64,000 nt of DNA from Aldehydirespirator sp965219165 (GTDB lineage Bacteria > Actinomycetota > Acidimicrobiia > Acidimicrobiales > Aldehydirespiratoraceae), in the NCBI GenBank assembly GCA_965219165.1, contig CBDCMW010000002.1, positions 2,480,001 to 2,544,000 on the forward strand, in the 5' to 3' direction. The notes under the pieces were generated by a model. That model searched no databases and was not told the origin of the DNA. It was given only the letters and a program-made list of their open reading frames with translations. Shown here piece after piece: positions 27,074-37,315 of the stretch (position 1 is the stretch's first letter; every line of letters begins with the position of its first letter). The position numbers and the translations under genes are program-made.

Positions 27074-28362
27074 GCCGCCTCCAGATCGCAGCCGGCTGCG
27101 GCGCTCACGGTCACCTGCGCAAAAGTACCCGCTGCCAGGCTGGCGGGCACATGCACCACGCCGTCGATCTCGGGGGCCTCACGATGGGTCCGGCCCACGC
27201 CGGGCTCGTCCACGAGAACCTCGACCCGCCGGCCGATCAGCAGGTCTCGACGTCGGGCCGTGATGGCGTCCTGCAGCTCGCCGAGCTCAGCCAGCCGCTC
27301 GGAGCGCAGGCCCTCGTCGACCTTGCCGTCCAGAGTCAACGAGTAGGTCCCGGACTCCTCTGAGTAGGCAAAGAAGCCGCACCAGTCGAGCTGGGCCTCC
27401 TCCACGAAGCGCAGCAGCAAGTCGTGATCCTCCTCGGTCTCGCCGGGGTAGCCGACGATGAAGTTGGACCGGAAGGCTGCCTCCGGCTCGCGCCGCCGGA
27501 TCGCCTCGATGCGGGCCAGGAACCGCTCGCCGTCGCCCCAGCGGCGCATGCGGCGCAGCAGCGGTGGCGAGACGTGCTGCAGTGACAGGTCGAAGTAGGG
27601 GACGCCGGTGGCGCAGATGGCGTCTGTCAACGCGTCGTTGAGGTCCGACGGGTACAGGTACAGCAGGCGGGTGCGATCGGCTCGAGCCGCCACCGCCTCC
27701 ACCAGCGCCACGATGAGGCGCTCGCCCTTGCCCTGGTCCCGGCCGTAGGAGGCGAGATCCTGGGCCACGAGCACGATCTCGGCCGCGTCGAGCTGCTCCA
27801 CCTCCGCGAGGATCTGCTCGAGCGACCGGCTGCGCTGGGGGCCGCGGAAGCTGGGAATGGCGCAGAAGCCGCAAGCGCGGTCGCACCCCTCGGCGATCTT
27901 CACGTACGCCCACGGGCGGGGCGATACAGGTCGGGGGAGGTTGAGAAGGTCGAACGCCGGAATCGGACGGGCGGAGGGACGGCCCAACTCCACCGGCACA
28001 CCCCCGGGCTGAGTCGGCGCCGACGACCCGGACGTGAGCGCCATCCCGAACCCGGCGATGAGGTCGGCCTCCGGCAGGGCCTCGGCCAGCTCGTCGCCGT
28101 AGCGCTCCGCCAGGCAGCCGGTCACCACCAGCGAAGCGCCGGGCGCCTTGGCCTCGGCCAGCGCCAGGATCACCTCTACCGACTCCTGCCGGGCCTCCTC
28201 CACGAAGGCGCAGGTGTTGACGACCACCATGTCGGCCTCGGCGGCGTCGCGGGCCGGCGACAGGCCGTCGGCGACCAGCAACCCGACGAGCTTGTCGGAA
28301 TCAACCTGGTTCTTGGGGCACCCCAGGGTGTGCACCACGAAAGAGTTGGGCCTGTCGGACAT
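27070..28362 (-). CDS. rimO: Ribosomal protein S12 methylthiotransferase
   Basis: This 430-residue radical-SAM enzyme methylthiolates an Asp of S12. N-terminal cysteines are in HTLGCPKNQVDSD, NTCAFVEEAR and VTGCLAERYG; the radical-SAM motif is GCDRACGFCAIPSFRG. FRSNFIVGYPGETEEDHD and a C-terminal TRAM domain follow. CPKNQVDSD and CAFVEEAR distinguish RimO from MiaB. The ATG at 28362 is taken; the open extension upstream has no family similarity. pgsA overlaps its stop. Confidence 0.95.
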   Translation of the reverse strand: MSDRPNSFVVHTLGCPKNQVDSDKLVGLLVADGLSPARDAAEADMVVVNTCAFVEEARQESVEVILALAEAKAPGASLVVTGCLAERYGDELAEALPEADLIAGFGMALTSGSSAPTQPGGVPVELGRPSARPIPAFDLLNLPRPVSPRPWAYVKIAEGCDRACGFCAIPSFRGPQRSRSLEQILAEVEQLDAAEIVLVAQDLASYGRDQGKGERLIVALVEAVAARADRTRLLYLYPSDLNDALTDAICATGVPYFDLSLQHVSPPLLRRMRRWGDGERFLARIEAIRRREPEAAFRSNFIVGYPGETEEDHDLLLRFVEEAQLDWCGFFAYSEESGTYSLTLDGKVDEGLRSERLAELGELQDAITARRRDLLIGRRVEVLVDEPGVGRTHREAPEIDGVVHVPASLAAGTFAQVTVSAAAGCDLEAA

Positions 28363-28569
28363 AGAGGGGCGCGACCAAGGTACCGCGGCCCGGCCTCCGG
28401 TCCGCTCAGCACTAGGACGCCGACAGCAATGGCCCACCCACCGCGCGACGAGGACAGCTCGGCCGTTCAGTCCTAGTGGTCTGTCGCTGAATTGATCGCT
28501 CAGGCCCAGATAGCGGTCTGCCGAGGTCAGCGGCTGTTGCGGCCGTGCAGCCATTTCGACGACACAGTC

Positions 28570-29751
28570 CTAGAACCCGGCGGTCCCTGTCGGGGCGGGA
28601 AGGGACGTGGTAGTGGTGGTTGAGGCCAGCGGAGGCGCATGAGGGAGGCAGTTGCCCGACACGATGTCGAGGATGCGCTCGACGCGGGCACCGGAGTCGA
28701 CCGGAATGGGCACACCGTCGCCGTCGAGCAAGTGGGGATGAAGGGTCCAACCGACGACCTCGCCGCCGTCGAAGTCGACCTGCAGCACGCCGGTCTCGCC
28801 GGTTATGCCTTGGCGGGGCTCCCAAATGAAATTGCCCAGCGAGAACGCCACCAGCTTGCCGCCGGAGAACTCCACGGGCTGCAGCACGTGGGGATGCTGG
28901 CCTATAACTGCGTCCGCGCCCGCGTCTAGGAATTGCTGGGCGAGCACGCGCTGGGCGCGGCTGGGACAGGTATCGCGCTCGATGCCCCAATGAACCACCA
29001 CGACCACCGCGTCGGCGGTTGCGGCCGCGGCCCGCACGGTGTCGAGCACGCGGGCCAGGCCCGGCGAGTGCGCCGATACGATCCCCGGCGTGGCCGGACC
29101 GGCCGCGAAGCTGGACGGCACGATCAACGAAGCTCCCACGAAGGCCACGGTCACCCCGCCGTCGGTGGTCAGGATCCGGTGCCGGTAGGCCTCGTCGGCA
29201 TTCTGGCCGGCGCCGATCATCGCCACTCCGGCCCCCTCCAGCAGTTCGATGGTGTCGGTGAGGGCGTCGGCGCCGTAGTCCATGGCATGGTTGTTGGCCA
29301 GGTTCGCGACGCGCACGCCTCCGGCCGCGATCCGCTCCGCCGCCGCGGGCGGGGCCCGGAACACGAATCTCTTGTAGTGGGGCGTGCCCCGGTCGCTGAT
29401 CGCCATCTCCACGTTCACGACCGAGAGATCCGAGGAGCCCAGCGAGGGACTGATAAAGGCGAAGGGGTCCAGGCCCTGCGCCTCAGACCGTTCCATCAGC
29501 ACGTCGCCACCGGCGAGCAGCGTCCAAGTGCGGGCGAGTTCGGTCGTCGTCGTGCCCGGAGCTGTGGTGATCGGCTCCGTCGATGGCGGCACCCATTCGG
29601 TGGTCGAGGGGGGCGGCAGGGTAGGCGAAGCTCCTGTCGACGAGCGGACCTCGGAGCTCTGAGTGCATGCCGACGCCATCAGCACTGCCGCCAGGAGCGC
29701 GGCGCTTCGCAGCACGGCAGTCCCAAGCGGCCCAGCGCCTCTGAATCGCAC
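28570..29751 (-). CDS. CapA-family lipoprotein (PGA_cap metallophosphatase-like)
   Basis: The 393-residue protein has a signal peptide and lipobox (AAVLMASAC), then a Thr/Pro/Ser-rich linker, then a calcineurin-like CapA domain: LLAGGDVLMERS, NLANNHAMDYG, VVVVHWGIERD and IGQHPHVLQPVE with the metal-ligand residues. CapA proteins are linked to poly-gamma-glutamate capsule or cell-wall work, but many are uncharacterised. The GTG start directly abuts the stop of the glutaminyl cyclase gene, so the two are co-expressed. A Thr run near the C-terminus is low complexity. Confidence 0.88.
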   Translation of the reverse strand: MRFRGAGPLGTAVLRSAALLAAVLMASACTQSSEVRSSTGASPTLPPPSTTEWVPPSTEPITTAPGTTTTELARTWTLLAGGDVLMERSEAQGLDPFAFISPSLGSSDLSVVNVEMAISDRGTPHYKRFVFRAPPAAAERIAAGGVRVANLANNHAMDYGADALTDTIELLEGAGVAMIGAGQNADEAYRHRILTTDGGVTVAFVGASLIVPSSFAAGPATPGIVSAHSPGLARVLDTVRAAAATADAVVVVVHWGIERDTCPSRAQRVLAQQFLDAGADAVIGQHPHVLQPVEFSGGKLVAFSLGNFIWEPRQGITGETGVLQVDFDGGEVVGWTLHPHLLDGDGVPIPVDSGARVERILDIVSGNCLPHAPPLASTTTTTSLPAPTGTAGF

Positions 29752-30966
29752 CTACGGCACCTCCACTACGCGAACCCTGTAAAGCCGGGGCCACAGCTTG
29801 CCGGTCATCCACAGGGTGGCGGATTCTTCGTCGACCGCCACCCCGTTGAGCACATCAATTTCTCTCTCGGGCAGCCTCCGAGACACATCGTCGACGAGAG
29901 GCCCGGCGTCGATGGCGGCCACTACCTGTCCGTTGCCCGGGTCGATCACCAGCAGATGGTCGGTCTGCCACACGTTGGCGATCACCAGGCTCTCCACACA
30001 CTCGAGCTCGTTGAGGTAGTCGAGCCGTCCGTCGTAGCCCGTCGCCGTGACTGTCACTGTGCCCAGCAGCTCGAAGGTGTGGGGATCGCGGCGGGCCAGC
30101 CGGTTTGAGCCGTCCGTCATGATCAGCTCGCCGTCCATCTCGCAGAGCCCCCATCCCTCCCCCTCATAGCTGTGCTCCCCCACCAACTCGAGGGTGGAAC
30201 GGTCGTACACGAGAGCGATGCCGCTCTGCCAGGTGAGCTGGACGATCTCGTCGACTACGACGGTGAGTCCCTCGCCGAACAACTCTTCGAGCAGGTCGAC
30301 CTGTGCAGTCACCTCTCCGGTGGTTGCGTTCACGATCCGCAGCGACGATTGCCCCCGCAGTCCGGTGCTCTCGTACATGGTCCCGTCGGCGACTTCGAGC
30401 CCCTGAGTGAAGGCATCTGGATCATGCGGGGCCCATGCCACGATCTCGACGCTCCAGCGGGCAACGCCCCCGCCGTCGCCGATCGGCGGGAACACCGACA
30501 CCCCGGCCTGCTCGTCGATCCGAGCGGTCGCAGACGGCGCGAGATCAGCCTCTGTGGACTCAAGCCCGCCGGGAGCTTCCGCCACCTCGAACGGCTCGCG
30601 TTCCGCCCGGTCCTGGGCTGGGGGCGCCTGTTCGGCCGTGCACGGAACCAGCAACGTCGTAGAGGGTGCCGGTCCCGGCCCGGGGGGCTCGAAGCCGCGT
30701 GGCACATCGGCGCGGACCGGCCCCGCAGCCGAACACTCGGCAGAGGGCGCCGCCGTAGGGGAGGTCCAGGTGCTCCGGCCCAGCATCGTGAGGGGGCCGG
30801 GCTGTTCCGTTGTGGTGGGCGGTGGCGCCGTTAGAGCGGCGGGTTGCGAAGTGGTCGGAGGGTCGGTGTCAACCGGTGAGCTCTCCCCAGATGGCTCCGA
30901 CCCGCAGCCGGACCCGAGGACGCCGACACACGCCAGAGCGGCTGCCAGGGACAGGAGCCGCGTCAC
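29752..30966 (-). CDS. Glutaminyl-peptide cyclotransferase (bacterial beta-propeller type) lipoprotein
   Basis: This 404-residue lipoprotein (lipobox VLGSGC) has a Pro/Thr-rich linker of about 140 residues before the glutamine cyclotransferase domain. That domain is marked by HDPDAFTQGLEV, YESTGLRGQSSLRI, WQSGIALVYD, LNELECV and the ending RRLPEREIDVLNGVAV. The fold converts N-terminal Gln to pyroglutamate on secreted peptides. The start is GTG. It is directly followed, with no gap, by the CapA gene. Confidence 0.88.
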   Translation of the reverse strand: MTRLLSLAAALACVGVLGSGCGSEPSGESSPVDTDPPTTSQPAALTAPPPTTTEQPGPLTMLGRSTWTSPTAAPSAECSAAGPVRADVPRGFEPPGPGPAPSTTLLVPCTAEQAPPAQDRAEREPFEVAEAPGGLESTEADLAPSATARIDEQAGVSVFPPIGDGGGVARWSVEIVAWAPHDPDAFTQGLEVADGTMYESTGLRGQSSLRIVNATTGEVTAQVDLLEELFGEGLTVVVDEIVQLTWQSGIALVYDRSTLELVGEHSYEGEGWGLCEMDGELIMTDGSNRLARRDPHTFELLGTVTVTATGYDGRLDYLNELECVESLVIANVWQTDHLLVIDPGNGQVVAAIDAGPLVDDVSRRLPEREIDVLNGVAVDEESATLWMTGKLWPRLYRVRVVEVP

Positions 30967-31072
30967 GGCCGTGCGTCTCTGTTGGACACCATGTTCATGA
31001 GACGTGTGACTGTGGGCCGTGGTTCCTGAGATCTCACGGGTGCGGGCTCCGGGGCGGCATCATGAGCGGGAC

Positions 31073-32020
31073 TCAGCCGGCCAGCAGCACGACGCTCACG
31101 ATCCACAGGCCCAGCAGCACAACTCCATCGATGCGGCTGACACGGTGTCCGATGGCCATGTCCACCCAGCTCACCACGCAGATCACCACCATCATCAGCG
31201 AGCCCAGGGTCTGCACCGTGACATCGCCCACCGGGCCGGGCCCCACGAGGCCGATGGCGCCGCCCACGGCCAGCGAGTTGAACACGTTGCTTCCCAGCAG
31301 GTTGCCGACGAGTAGCTCGGTCTGGCGCTGGCGGGCCGCGGCCACCGCGGTGACCAGCTCGGGTGCCGACGTGCCCACCGCGACCATCGTGTAGCCGACG
31401 AAGCCGCCCGACAGGTCGAGAGCCTCAGCGATCCGCTCGGCCCCCTCCACGAGCACGTAGGCCGAGCCTGCGACCAGGGCGAGCGACACAATGGTACGCA
31501 CCGTCTCGACTCCGAGAGCGGGGGGATGCTCGCCCACGATCTCGGAGAGGTCGTCGATGTCCGCGTCGCTGTCGCCGGTACGGGCCCCCCGCAGGATCAG
31601 CACGAACCATGCCACCAGCGCGGCCAGCATCACCAGACCCTTCAGGCGGCCGAGCTCGCCCTGCACGAGCAGGGCGAAGACGACGACCGCACCCACCGAC
31701 ACGGCCGCGTCCCGGCGCACCACGCTCGGGGATACCGGGACCACCGCCACGAACGACGCCGCGCCGAGTACCAGAGAGATGTTGGCCACGTTGGAGCCGA
31801 CGATGTTGCCGACGCCGATGTCGAGGCGCCCGTTGGCCGCGGCCAGCGTCGACACCAGCATCTCCGGTGCGCTGGTGCCGAACCCGATCACGATCGCCCC
31901 CACCACGATCGGCGCCATCCTCAGGACGACCGCCAGCCGGGCCGCCCCCCGCACGAACTGGTTGGCCGCTAGCGACAGCACCACCAGCCCGGCTACCGAG
32001 AGGACCAGTCCGAGCAGCAT
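31073..32020 (-). CDS. CaCA-family calcium/sodium:proton exchanger
   Basis: This 315-residue exchanger is built from two inverted repeats, each with the alpha signature. The first is GFGTSAPEMLVS with GNIVGSNVANISLVLG; the second is VGTSAPELVTAV with GNLLGSNVFNSLAVGG. About ten hydrophobic segments are seen. An acidic loop (DSDADIDD) lies between the halves. The YrbG subgroup fits best. It is followed by about 100 bp without a gene. Confidence 0.93.
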   Translation of the reverse strand: MLLGLVLSVAGLVVLSLAANQFVRGAARLAVVLRMAPIVVGAIVIGFGTSAPEMLVSTLAAANGRLDIGVGNIVGSNVANISLVLGAASFVAVVPVSPSVVRRDAAVSVGAVVVFALLVQGELGRLKGLVMLAALVAWFVLILRGARTGDSDADIDDLSEIVGEHPPALGVETVRTIVSLALVAGSAYVLVEGAERIAEALDLSGGFVGYTMVAVGTSAPELVTAVAAARQRQTELLVGNLLGSNVFNSLAVGGAIGLVGPGPVGDVTVQTLGSLMMVVICVVSWVDMAIGHRVSRIDGVVLLGLWIVSVVLLAG

Positions 32021-32053
32021 CAGTACGGTCGCGGCGCGGGGCGCAAGACCATG

Positions 32054-34537
32054 TCAGCCGAGCTGCCTGGTCTCGAGCTCCTCGGGGGTGATGAGAACCT
32101 CGCGGGCCTTCGAGCCGGTGGACGGGCCGACGACGCCGCGCTGCTCGAGAAGGTCCATGATCCGCCCCGCCCTGGCGAAGCCAACCCTCAGCCTGCGCTG
32201 CAGCATCGACGTCGAGCCCAGCTGCGTCTCGACCACCAGCGCCAGAGCGGCGTCCAGCTTCTCGTCTCCATCCTCCTCATCCGCCGGTGGAGGATCCGTG
32301 ATGCTCGAAGGCTTTGTCGAGGCGACACCGCCGTTCGGCGGGGCTTGGACCGATTCGCTGAACTTGCCATCGACCACCTCCTCCGTTGAGGAGGAGGAAT
32401 CATCTCCTGGCACCTGGTCTGCCCACCATTTCACCACCGAGCGCACCTCGTCCTCCGTTACCCAGCATCCCTGGATTCGGTGCGGCGTCGACGACGTAGG
32501 GCTGAGCCACAACATGTCGCCCTGGCCCACCAGGCGCTCGGCGCCGGGCTGGTCGAGGATCACGCGGGAGTCAGTCAAGCTTGAAACCGCGAAGGCGAGC
32601 CTGGCCGGGATGTTGGCCTTGATCACGCCAGTGATGATGTTGACGGAAGGCCGCTGAGTAGCAATCACCAAGTGGATGCCCACGGCCCGAGCCATCTGGG
32701 CGATGCGGACGATCGACTCCTCAACGTCGCGGGCCGCCACCATCATCAGATCGGCCAGCTCATCCACCACCACCAGCATGAACGGAACGCGCTGGTATGG
32801 CTCGTCGTCAGCGTCCTGGGTTCGGGGCGGGCGCTCAAGGGAGTCGTCGTCAAAGGCGCCGTTGTAGCCGGTGATGTCGCGGAAGCCGGTCTCGTGGAGC
32901 AGCTCGTAGCGTTGCTCCATCTCCCGCACAGCCCAGCTCAGCGCGTTGGCTGCCTTCTTGGGGTCAGTAACCGGCGGCTCGCCGTCCAGGTGCGGTACGC
33001 CGCCGTACTGGCCCATCTCCACCCGCTTGGGATCGACGAGGATCATGCGCACGTCTTCGGGGGTGGAGCGCATCAGCACCGACGTGATCAGCGAGTTGAG
33101 GCACGAGGACTTCCCGGCGCCGGTGGCTCCCGCAATCAGCAGATGCGGCGTGGTCGCCACGTTCATCATTATGGCGTGCCCGTTGATGTCGCGGCCGATG
33201 GCCACCTCCAGGGGATGGTCGGCGTCGGCCGCTTCCGCCGAGCGCAGCACATCGCCGAGGCGCACGATCTGCCGGTCCAGGTTGGGAACCTCCACGCCGA
33301 TGGCTCGCCGGCCCGGGATGGGCGACAGGATGCGCACATCGGGCGAGGCCATGGCCAAGGCGATGTCTTTGCGGAGGCTCTCGAGCTTCGACACCCGAAT
33401 GCCCTCGCCCAGCTCCAGCACGAAGCGGGTGACGGTCGGCCCGACGACAGGCTCCAGCAAGATGGTGGGCACATCGAAGCGGTCCAACGTGGCCTGCAGC
33501 AGTTGGCCGCGCTCGACCACCTCGGCCTTGTCGATTTCCCGCGAGGGCGTGGCGGCTAGCAACTCGATCGTCGGGAGCTTCCACTTGGATGGCTCGCTGT
33601 GTCCCTTGCGGCCGGCGCCTGTGCCTCTGGCCTTCGTCGAGGCGGCGACAGCAGGTACAGCAGGCGAGGTCTCCGCGAACGGAGCCGGTGAGGCCAAGGC
33701 CGTCGAGGGCTCGGCACTTGGCTCTACCCGGACCGGACCCTCGTCGGAAGCAGAGGGCGCAGCACCGGGATGACCGTAGGGATGAGGGCCGGCAGGGCCG
33801 GGTTGGGTGGGAGCCTCCTTGATGTCGCTGAACAGGTTGACAACCACGGATCGCAGCAGCCGCCATGCCGGGCGAAGCACCATTAGCAAAGAGGCAGACG
33901 CAGACCGCACTGTCAGTTGGGCGCCGACGATCACGCCGACGAGCCCAACGAAAACGAGCAGCAGGATCGAACCCCACAGCGCCGTCCAGGCGTGCAGGAA
34001 ACCGCCGACTCCAACTCCCAGAGCACCGCCCGCAGCCCCGAACTCGTCCAGTCCGTCGCCCAGACCTGGACGGCCCTTAGCCAGGTGCAGCAGGCCGGTG
34101 GACGACACCAGGAGCAGCAAGCCGCCCAACACCATCCTGGCGGCTGAGTCGGATGCGTCGACCGGAGAGCTGCGGATGCCGGTCTCGCCCTCAGTGCGGT
34201 CGTCGCCGTCGCCGGCCCGGTCGGCCGCACCGCCACGACGCCCTCCCCACAGCGCCGCGACACCCATTGCCGCCAACCCGACAGGCAGCGCCATGCGCAC
34301 CAGGCCGAATGCGGCCGCAAGGGCGCGATCGACCTGCTCGCCGACAGGCCCGGCAGCCGAGAACCAGACACTGCCCGCCACCAGCAGACCGGCCACGACC
34401 GCGGCTAGTCCCCAGATGTCTTGACGATGCCGCCGTACCACCGAGCCGACGGCAGCCGAACCCTTCCGCGAACCGCGCCCGGCTGACTTGGGCTCGTCCG
34501 TCCCACCACGGGCTGGCTTGGCTCCTTTGGTCGCCAT
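32054..34537 (-). CDS. ftsK: DNA translocase FtsK/SpoIIIE
   Basis: This 827-residue septal translocase has four N-terminal membrane segments (about residues 35-210), a variable Pro/Ser linker, and the FtsK motor: Walker A GATGAGKSSCLN near residue 472 and MILVDPKRVEMG after it, with VVDELADLMM as Walker B. The C-terminal gamma winged helix (LRVGFARAGRIMDLLEQRGV) reads KOPS-type sites. The gene lies between rnj and the exchanger, a common actinobacterial order. Confidence 0.96.
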   Translation of the reverse strand: MATKGAKPARGGTDEPKSAGRGSRKGSAAVGSVVRRHRQDIWGLAAVVAGLLVAGSVWFSAAGPVGEQVDRALAAAFGLVRMALPVGLAAMGVAALWGGRRGGAADRAGDGDDRTEGETGIRSSPVDASDSAARMVLGGLLLLVSSTGLLHLAKGRPGLGDGLDEFGAAGGALGVGVGGFLHAWTALWGSILLLVFVGLVGVIVGAQLTVRSASASLLMVLRPAWRLLRSVVVNLFSDIKEAPTQPGPAGPHPYGHPGAAPSASDEGPVRVEPSAEPSTALASPAPFAETSPAVPAVAASTKARGTGAGRKGHSEPSKWKLPTIELLAATPSREIDKAEVVERGQLLQATLDRFDVPTILLEPVVGPTVTRFVLELGEGIRVSKLESLRKDIALAMASPDVRILSPIPGRRAIGVEVPNLDRQIVRLGDVLRSAEAADADHPLEVAIGRDINGHAIMMNVATTPHLLIAGATGAGKSSCLNSLITSVLMRSTPEDVRMILVDPKRVEMGQYGGVPHLDGEPPVTDPKKAANALSWAVREMEQRYELLHETGFRDITGYNGAFDDDSLERPPRTQDADDEPYQRVPFMLVVVDELADLMMVAARDVEESIVRIAQMARAVGIHLVIATQRPSVNIITGVIKANIPARLAFAVSSLTDSRVILDQPGAERLVGQGDMLWLSPTSSTPHRIQGCWVTEDEVRSVVKWWADQVPGDDSSSSTEEVVDGKFSESVQAPPNGGVASTKPSSITDPPPADEEDGDEKLDAALALVVETQLGSTSMLQRRLRVGFARAGRIMDLLEQRGVVGPSTGSKAREVLITPEELETRQLG

Positions 34538-34620
34538 GAAGCGTGACGCTACCAGTGACGCCCGACCGCCCCGTGAACCCCGACACCGACGTGAGCGCCA
34601 ATAGCGCCCGAGGGTCGGGT

Positions 34621-36279
34621 CTAGCTCTTGCGTACCACCGGCACGATCACGGGCCGGCGGCGGGTGCGGTCCCGGGAAGTGCGCCGAGCCGTGCGCAGCA
34701 CCAGATCCTGCAGGGCCTCGAGGTTGCGGTCGCCGGCGGCCAGTGCGGCCCGCACTTTCGTCTCGACGGCGTCGGAGACAGCCGCCTCATGCCCCACCAG
34801 CGCCGGCTGCTCGACCCATCCCCTCGACACGACGTCGGGACCCGAGACCAGCGAACCACAATCCAGATCGAGACTCATCACCACAGACACAAAGCCGTCC
34901 GCGCCCAGCTTCCGCCGCTCGTCGAGCACCGTCAACCCCAAGTCCCCGACCGTCCCGTCCACATAGATGTGGTTGCCACCGACCGATCCGGCCCTCCGCA
35001 GACCCTCGTCGGTGAGCTCGATCCTGTCGCCGTCGCAGCACAGCACCACCCGCTCTGCGGCCATGCCCATCTCGCCGGCCAGCCGGGCGTGGGCCACCAG
35101 ATGCTCGTACTCACCGTGCACCGGGACGAACCACTCCGGCGAGGCCACCGAGTGCAGGACCTTGAGTTCCTGCTGCTTGCCGTGGCCGGACGTGTGCACG
35201 TCCAGATTGCCAGTGTGAAGCACTCGTGCACCCCGCCGGGCCAGCCCGTTGCGCAGCACCCCGATCGCAGCCTCGTTTCCTGGGATCGGGTGCGAGCTGA
35301 AGATCACCGTGTCTTGGGTGCCGACCTCCACCCACTTGCTGGTCCCCTCCGCCATCTGGGCCAGCGCGGCGCGGGGCTCCCCCTGAGAGCCGGTGCACAC
35401 CACCAGCACCCGTGCGGGATCGAGACCCTCGATGTCGCTGATGTCACGCAGCACGTGATCGGGAACCCGAAGCAGGCCCAACTCTCGTGCCAGTCCCACG
35501 TTGCGCTGCATGGACAGCCCCAGCGTCGCCACGATCCGGCCTGCGGCCGACGCTGCGTCCATCACCTGCTGGATTCGGTGGATGTGGCTGGCGAACGCCC
35601 CGACGATCACCCGGCGACCCTCCTCGCGGGCGATCACATCGTGCAGGACTGCGCCCACGTCCCTCTCCGAGCGGGACGACCCGGGCGCGTCCGCGTTGGT
35701 CGAGTCGGCCAGCAGCAGCCGCACTCCAGGATCGTCGGCGAGCGCCCCCATTCGGGACAGAGCGGTGCGCCGCCCATCCACGGGCGTGAGGTCGAGTTTG
35801 AAGTCGCTGGAGTGCAGGATCACACCCTGCGGTGTGGAGAAGGCTGTGATGAGGCCGCCCGGCACCGAGTGGGTGACGGGCATCGCCTCGCATTGGAAGG
35901 GTCCCGCGCTGAAACTGTCCCCGTCACGAACCTCACGCAAATCGGCCCGGTCGAGCAGGCCCGCCTCGGCCAGTTTGTGCCGCACCAACCCGAGCGTGAA
36001 CGCCGAGCCGTAGACCGGGAACGACACGTGCTCCAACAAGTACGGCAGAGCACCGATGTGATCCTCGTGGGCGTGGGTGGCGATGCACGCTTCCACTCCC
36101 CCGCTGTCCAGCAGCCACCCGAAGTCGGGCAGCACGGAGTCGACGCCGGGAAGGTCGTCGCCTGCGAACATGCGGCCGCAGTCGAGCAGCACCCTGCGGC
36201 CGGCTGTCTCGATGACCGCGCAGTTGCGTCCTATCTCACCCAGGCCGCCCAGGAAGGTGACGGCAACCGGCGCGGCCAC
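34621..36279 (-). CDS. rnj: Ribonuclease J
   Basis: This 552-residue metallo-beta-lactamase/beta-CASP RNase has endo- and 5'-3' exonuclease activity. Motifs are FLGGLGEIGRN, the zinc site THAHEDHIGALPY (about residue 68), VTHSVPGG, SSDFKLD, LADSTNAD, the beta-CASP block VCTGSQGEPRAAL, and PVHGEYEHL. It starts with GTG, 9 bp downstream of the dapA stop, so dapA-rnj is an operon, as in many Gram-positives. Confidence 0.96.
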   Translation of the reverse strand: MAAPVAVTFLGGLGEIGRNCAVIETAGRRVLLDCGRMFAGDDLPGVDSVLPDFGWLLDSGGVEACIATHAHEDHIGALPYLLEHVSFPVYGSAFTLGLVRHKLAEAGLLDRADLREVRDGDSFSAGPFQCEAMPVTHSVPGGLITAFSTPQGVILHSSDFKLDLTPVDGRRTALSRMGALADDPGVRLLLADSTNADAPGSSRSERDVGAVLHDVIAREEGRRVIVGAFASHIHRIQQVMDAASAAGRIVATLGLSMQRNVGLARELGLLRVPDHVLRDISDIEGLDPARVLVVCTGSQGEPRAALAQMAEGTSKWVEVGTQDTVIFSSHPIPGNEAAIGVLRNGLARRGARVLHTGNLDVHTSGHGKQQELKVLHSVASPEWFVPVHGEYEHLVAHARLAGEMGMAAERVVLCCDGDRIELTDEGLRRAGSVGGNHIYVDGTVGDLGLTVLDERRKLGADGFVSVVMSLDLDCGSLVSGPDVVSRGWVEQPALVGHEAAVSDAVETKVRAALAAGDRNLEALQDLVLRTARRTSRDRTRRRPVIVPVVRKS

Positions 36280-36288
36280 GGCGGGCGG

Positions 36289-37245
36289 TCAGCCCGTACC
36301 GACCGGCGCCAGCGCCGCGGGCACTCCAGCAGCGGTGTCCGCCAGCTCGCCGGATCCCAGTTCGGAGCCTCGCAGCGCGGCGAGGACTTCCCTGGCTCGG
36401 TCCTCGAGTCCGGAGGGCTCCGGTCCCATGGGGAGGCGGCAGGGCCCCGCCGGCAGTCCCAGCACGCGCATCATGCACTTGGTGGGCACGGGGTTGGGTG
36501 CGGCGTCGCCGGTCTCGAAGTCGTAGGAGTCGAGCAGGCTGCGGTTGATGGCGGCCGCCTCGGCCACTCGACCGCTCTCGAAGGCGTCGAACATGGACGC
36601 CACCTGGAGGCCCGCCCAGTGCGTGGCGACGCCGATGGTGCCCACCGCTCCGATCGACAGCAGCGGCAGGGTGAGCGAATCGTCGCCGGAGTAGACCTCG
36701 AAGCCGTCCGGTGCCATCTCCAGGAGGCGGGCGGTCTCGTCCGGGCGCCCGGAGGCGTCCTTGAGCCCGACGATGTTGGGCACCTCGCGGGCCAGGCGGA
36801 CCAGGGTCTCGGTGGCGACCTTGCGGCCGGTGCGCCCGGGTATGTCGTAGATGATCACCGGAAGGTCCGTCGCGTCCGCGCAATGGCGGAAGTGCGCGTC
36901 GAGCCCGGCCTGCGACGGGCGGTTGTAGTAGCCGGCCACGTGCAGTATCCCGGCGGCACCGGCCTCCGTGCAGCGTTCGGTGAAGTCGATGGCGGCGCGG
37001 GTGTCGTTGCTCCCGGCCCCGGCCACAACCGGCACGTCGACCGCGGCCACGACCGCAGCCACCAGTTCGGCCTGCTCCTGGTGGGTGAGAGTCGGGCTCT
37101 CCCCGGTGGTGCCGGCCACCACGAGGCCCTCGTTGCCGTTGGCCACGAGCCACTGGGCGAGTCGGGCCGCGCCGTGGAGGTCGAGCACCCCGTCCTCAGT
37201 GAAGGGCGTGACCATCGCAGTGAGCACTCGTCCGAACCGGGCCAT
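36289..37245 (-). CDS. dapA: 4-Hydroxy-tetrahydrodipicolinate synthase
   Basis: This 318-residue TIM-barrel aldolase condenses pyruvate and aspartate semialdehyde, the first committed DAP step. VVAGTTGESPTLTHQEQ, the Tyr of VIIYDIPGRTGR and the Schiff-base Lys in VGLKDASGRPDE are in place. The order dapA-rnj is conserved in actinobacteria. Pathway partners dapB (38.9 kb) and dapC-F (11-17 kb) are also in this window. Confidence 0.96.
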   Translation of the reverse strand: MARFGRVLTAMVTPFTEDGVLDLHGAARLAQWLVANGNEGLVVAGTTGESPTLTHQEQAELVAAVVAAVDVPVVAGAGSNDTRAAIDFTERCTEAGAAGILHVAGYYNRPSQAGLDAHFRHCADATDLPVIIYDIPGRTGRKVATETLVRLAREVPNIVGLKDASGRPDETARLLEMAPDGFEVYSGDDSLTLPLLSIGAVGTIGVATHWAGLQVASMFDAFESGRVAEAAAINRSLLDSYDFETGDAAPNPVPTKCMMRVLGLPAGPCRLPMGPEPSGLEDRAREVLAALRGSELGSGELADTAAGVPAALAPVGTG

Positions 37246-37315
37246 CGCCTACAACTTTAGGCCGCGAGGAGGTGCCTCGTTGCGCTCGGGACACCGCGCC
37301 GCATGCGGGCTGCGG

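Noticed and set aside
34543..37260. A very long open frame on the + strand (about 905 codons) opposite rnj and dapA
   Set aside because: It is antisense to two certain genes and its translation shows no protein family; high GC content leaves antisense frames open.
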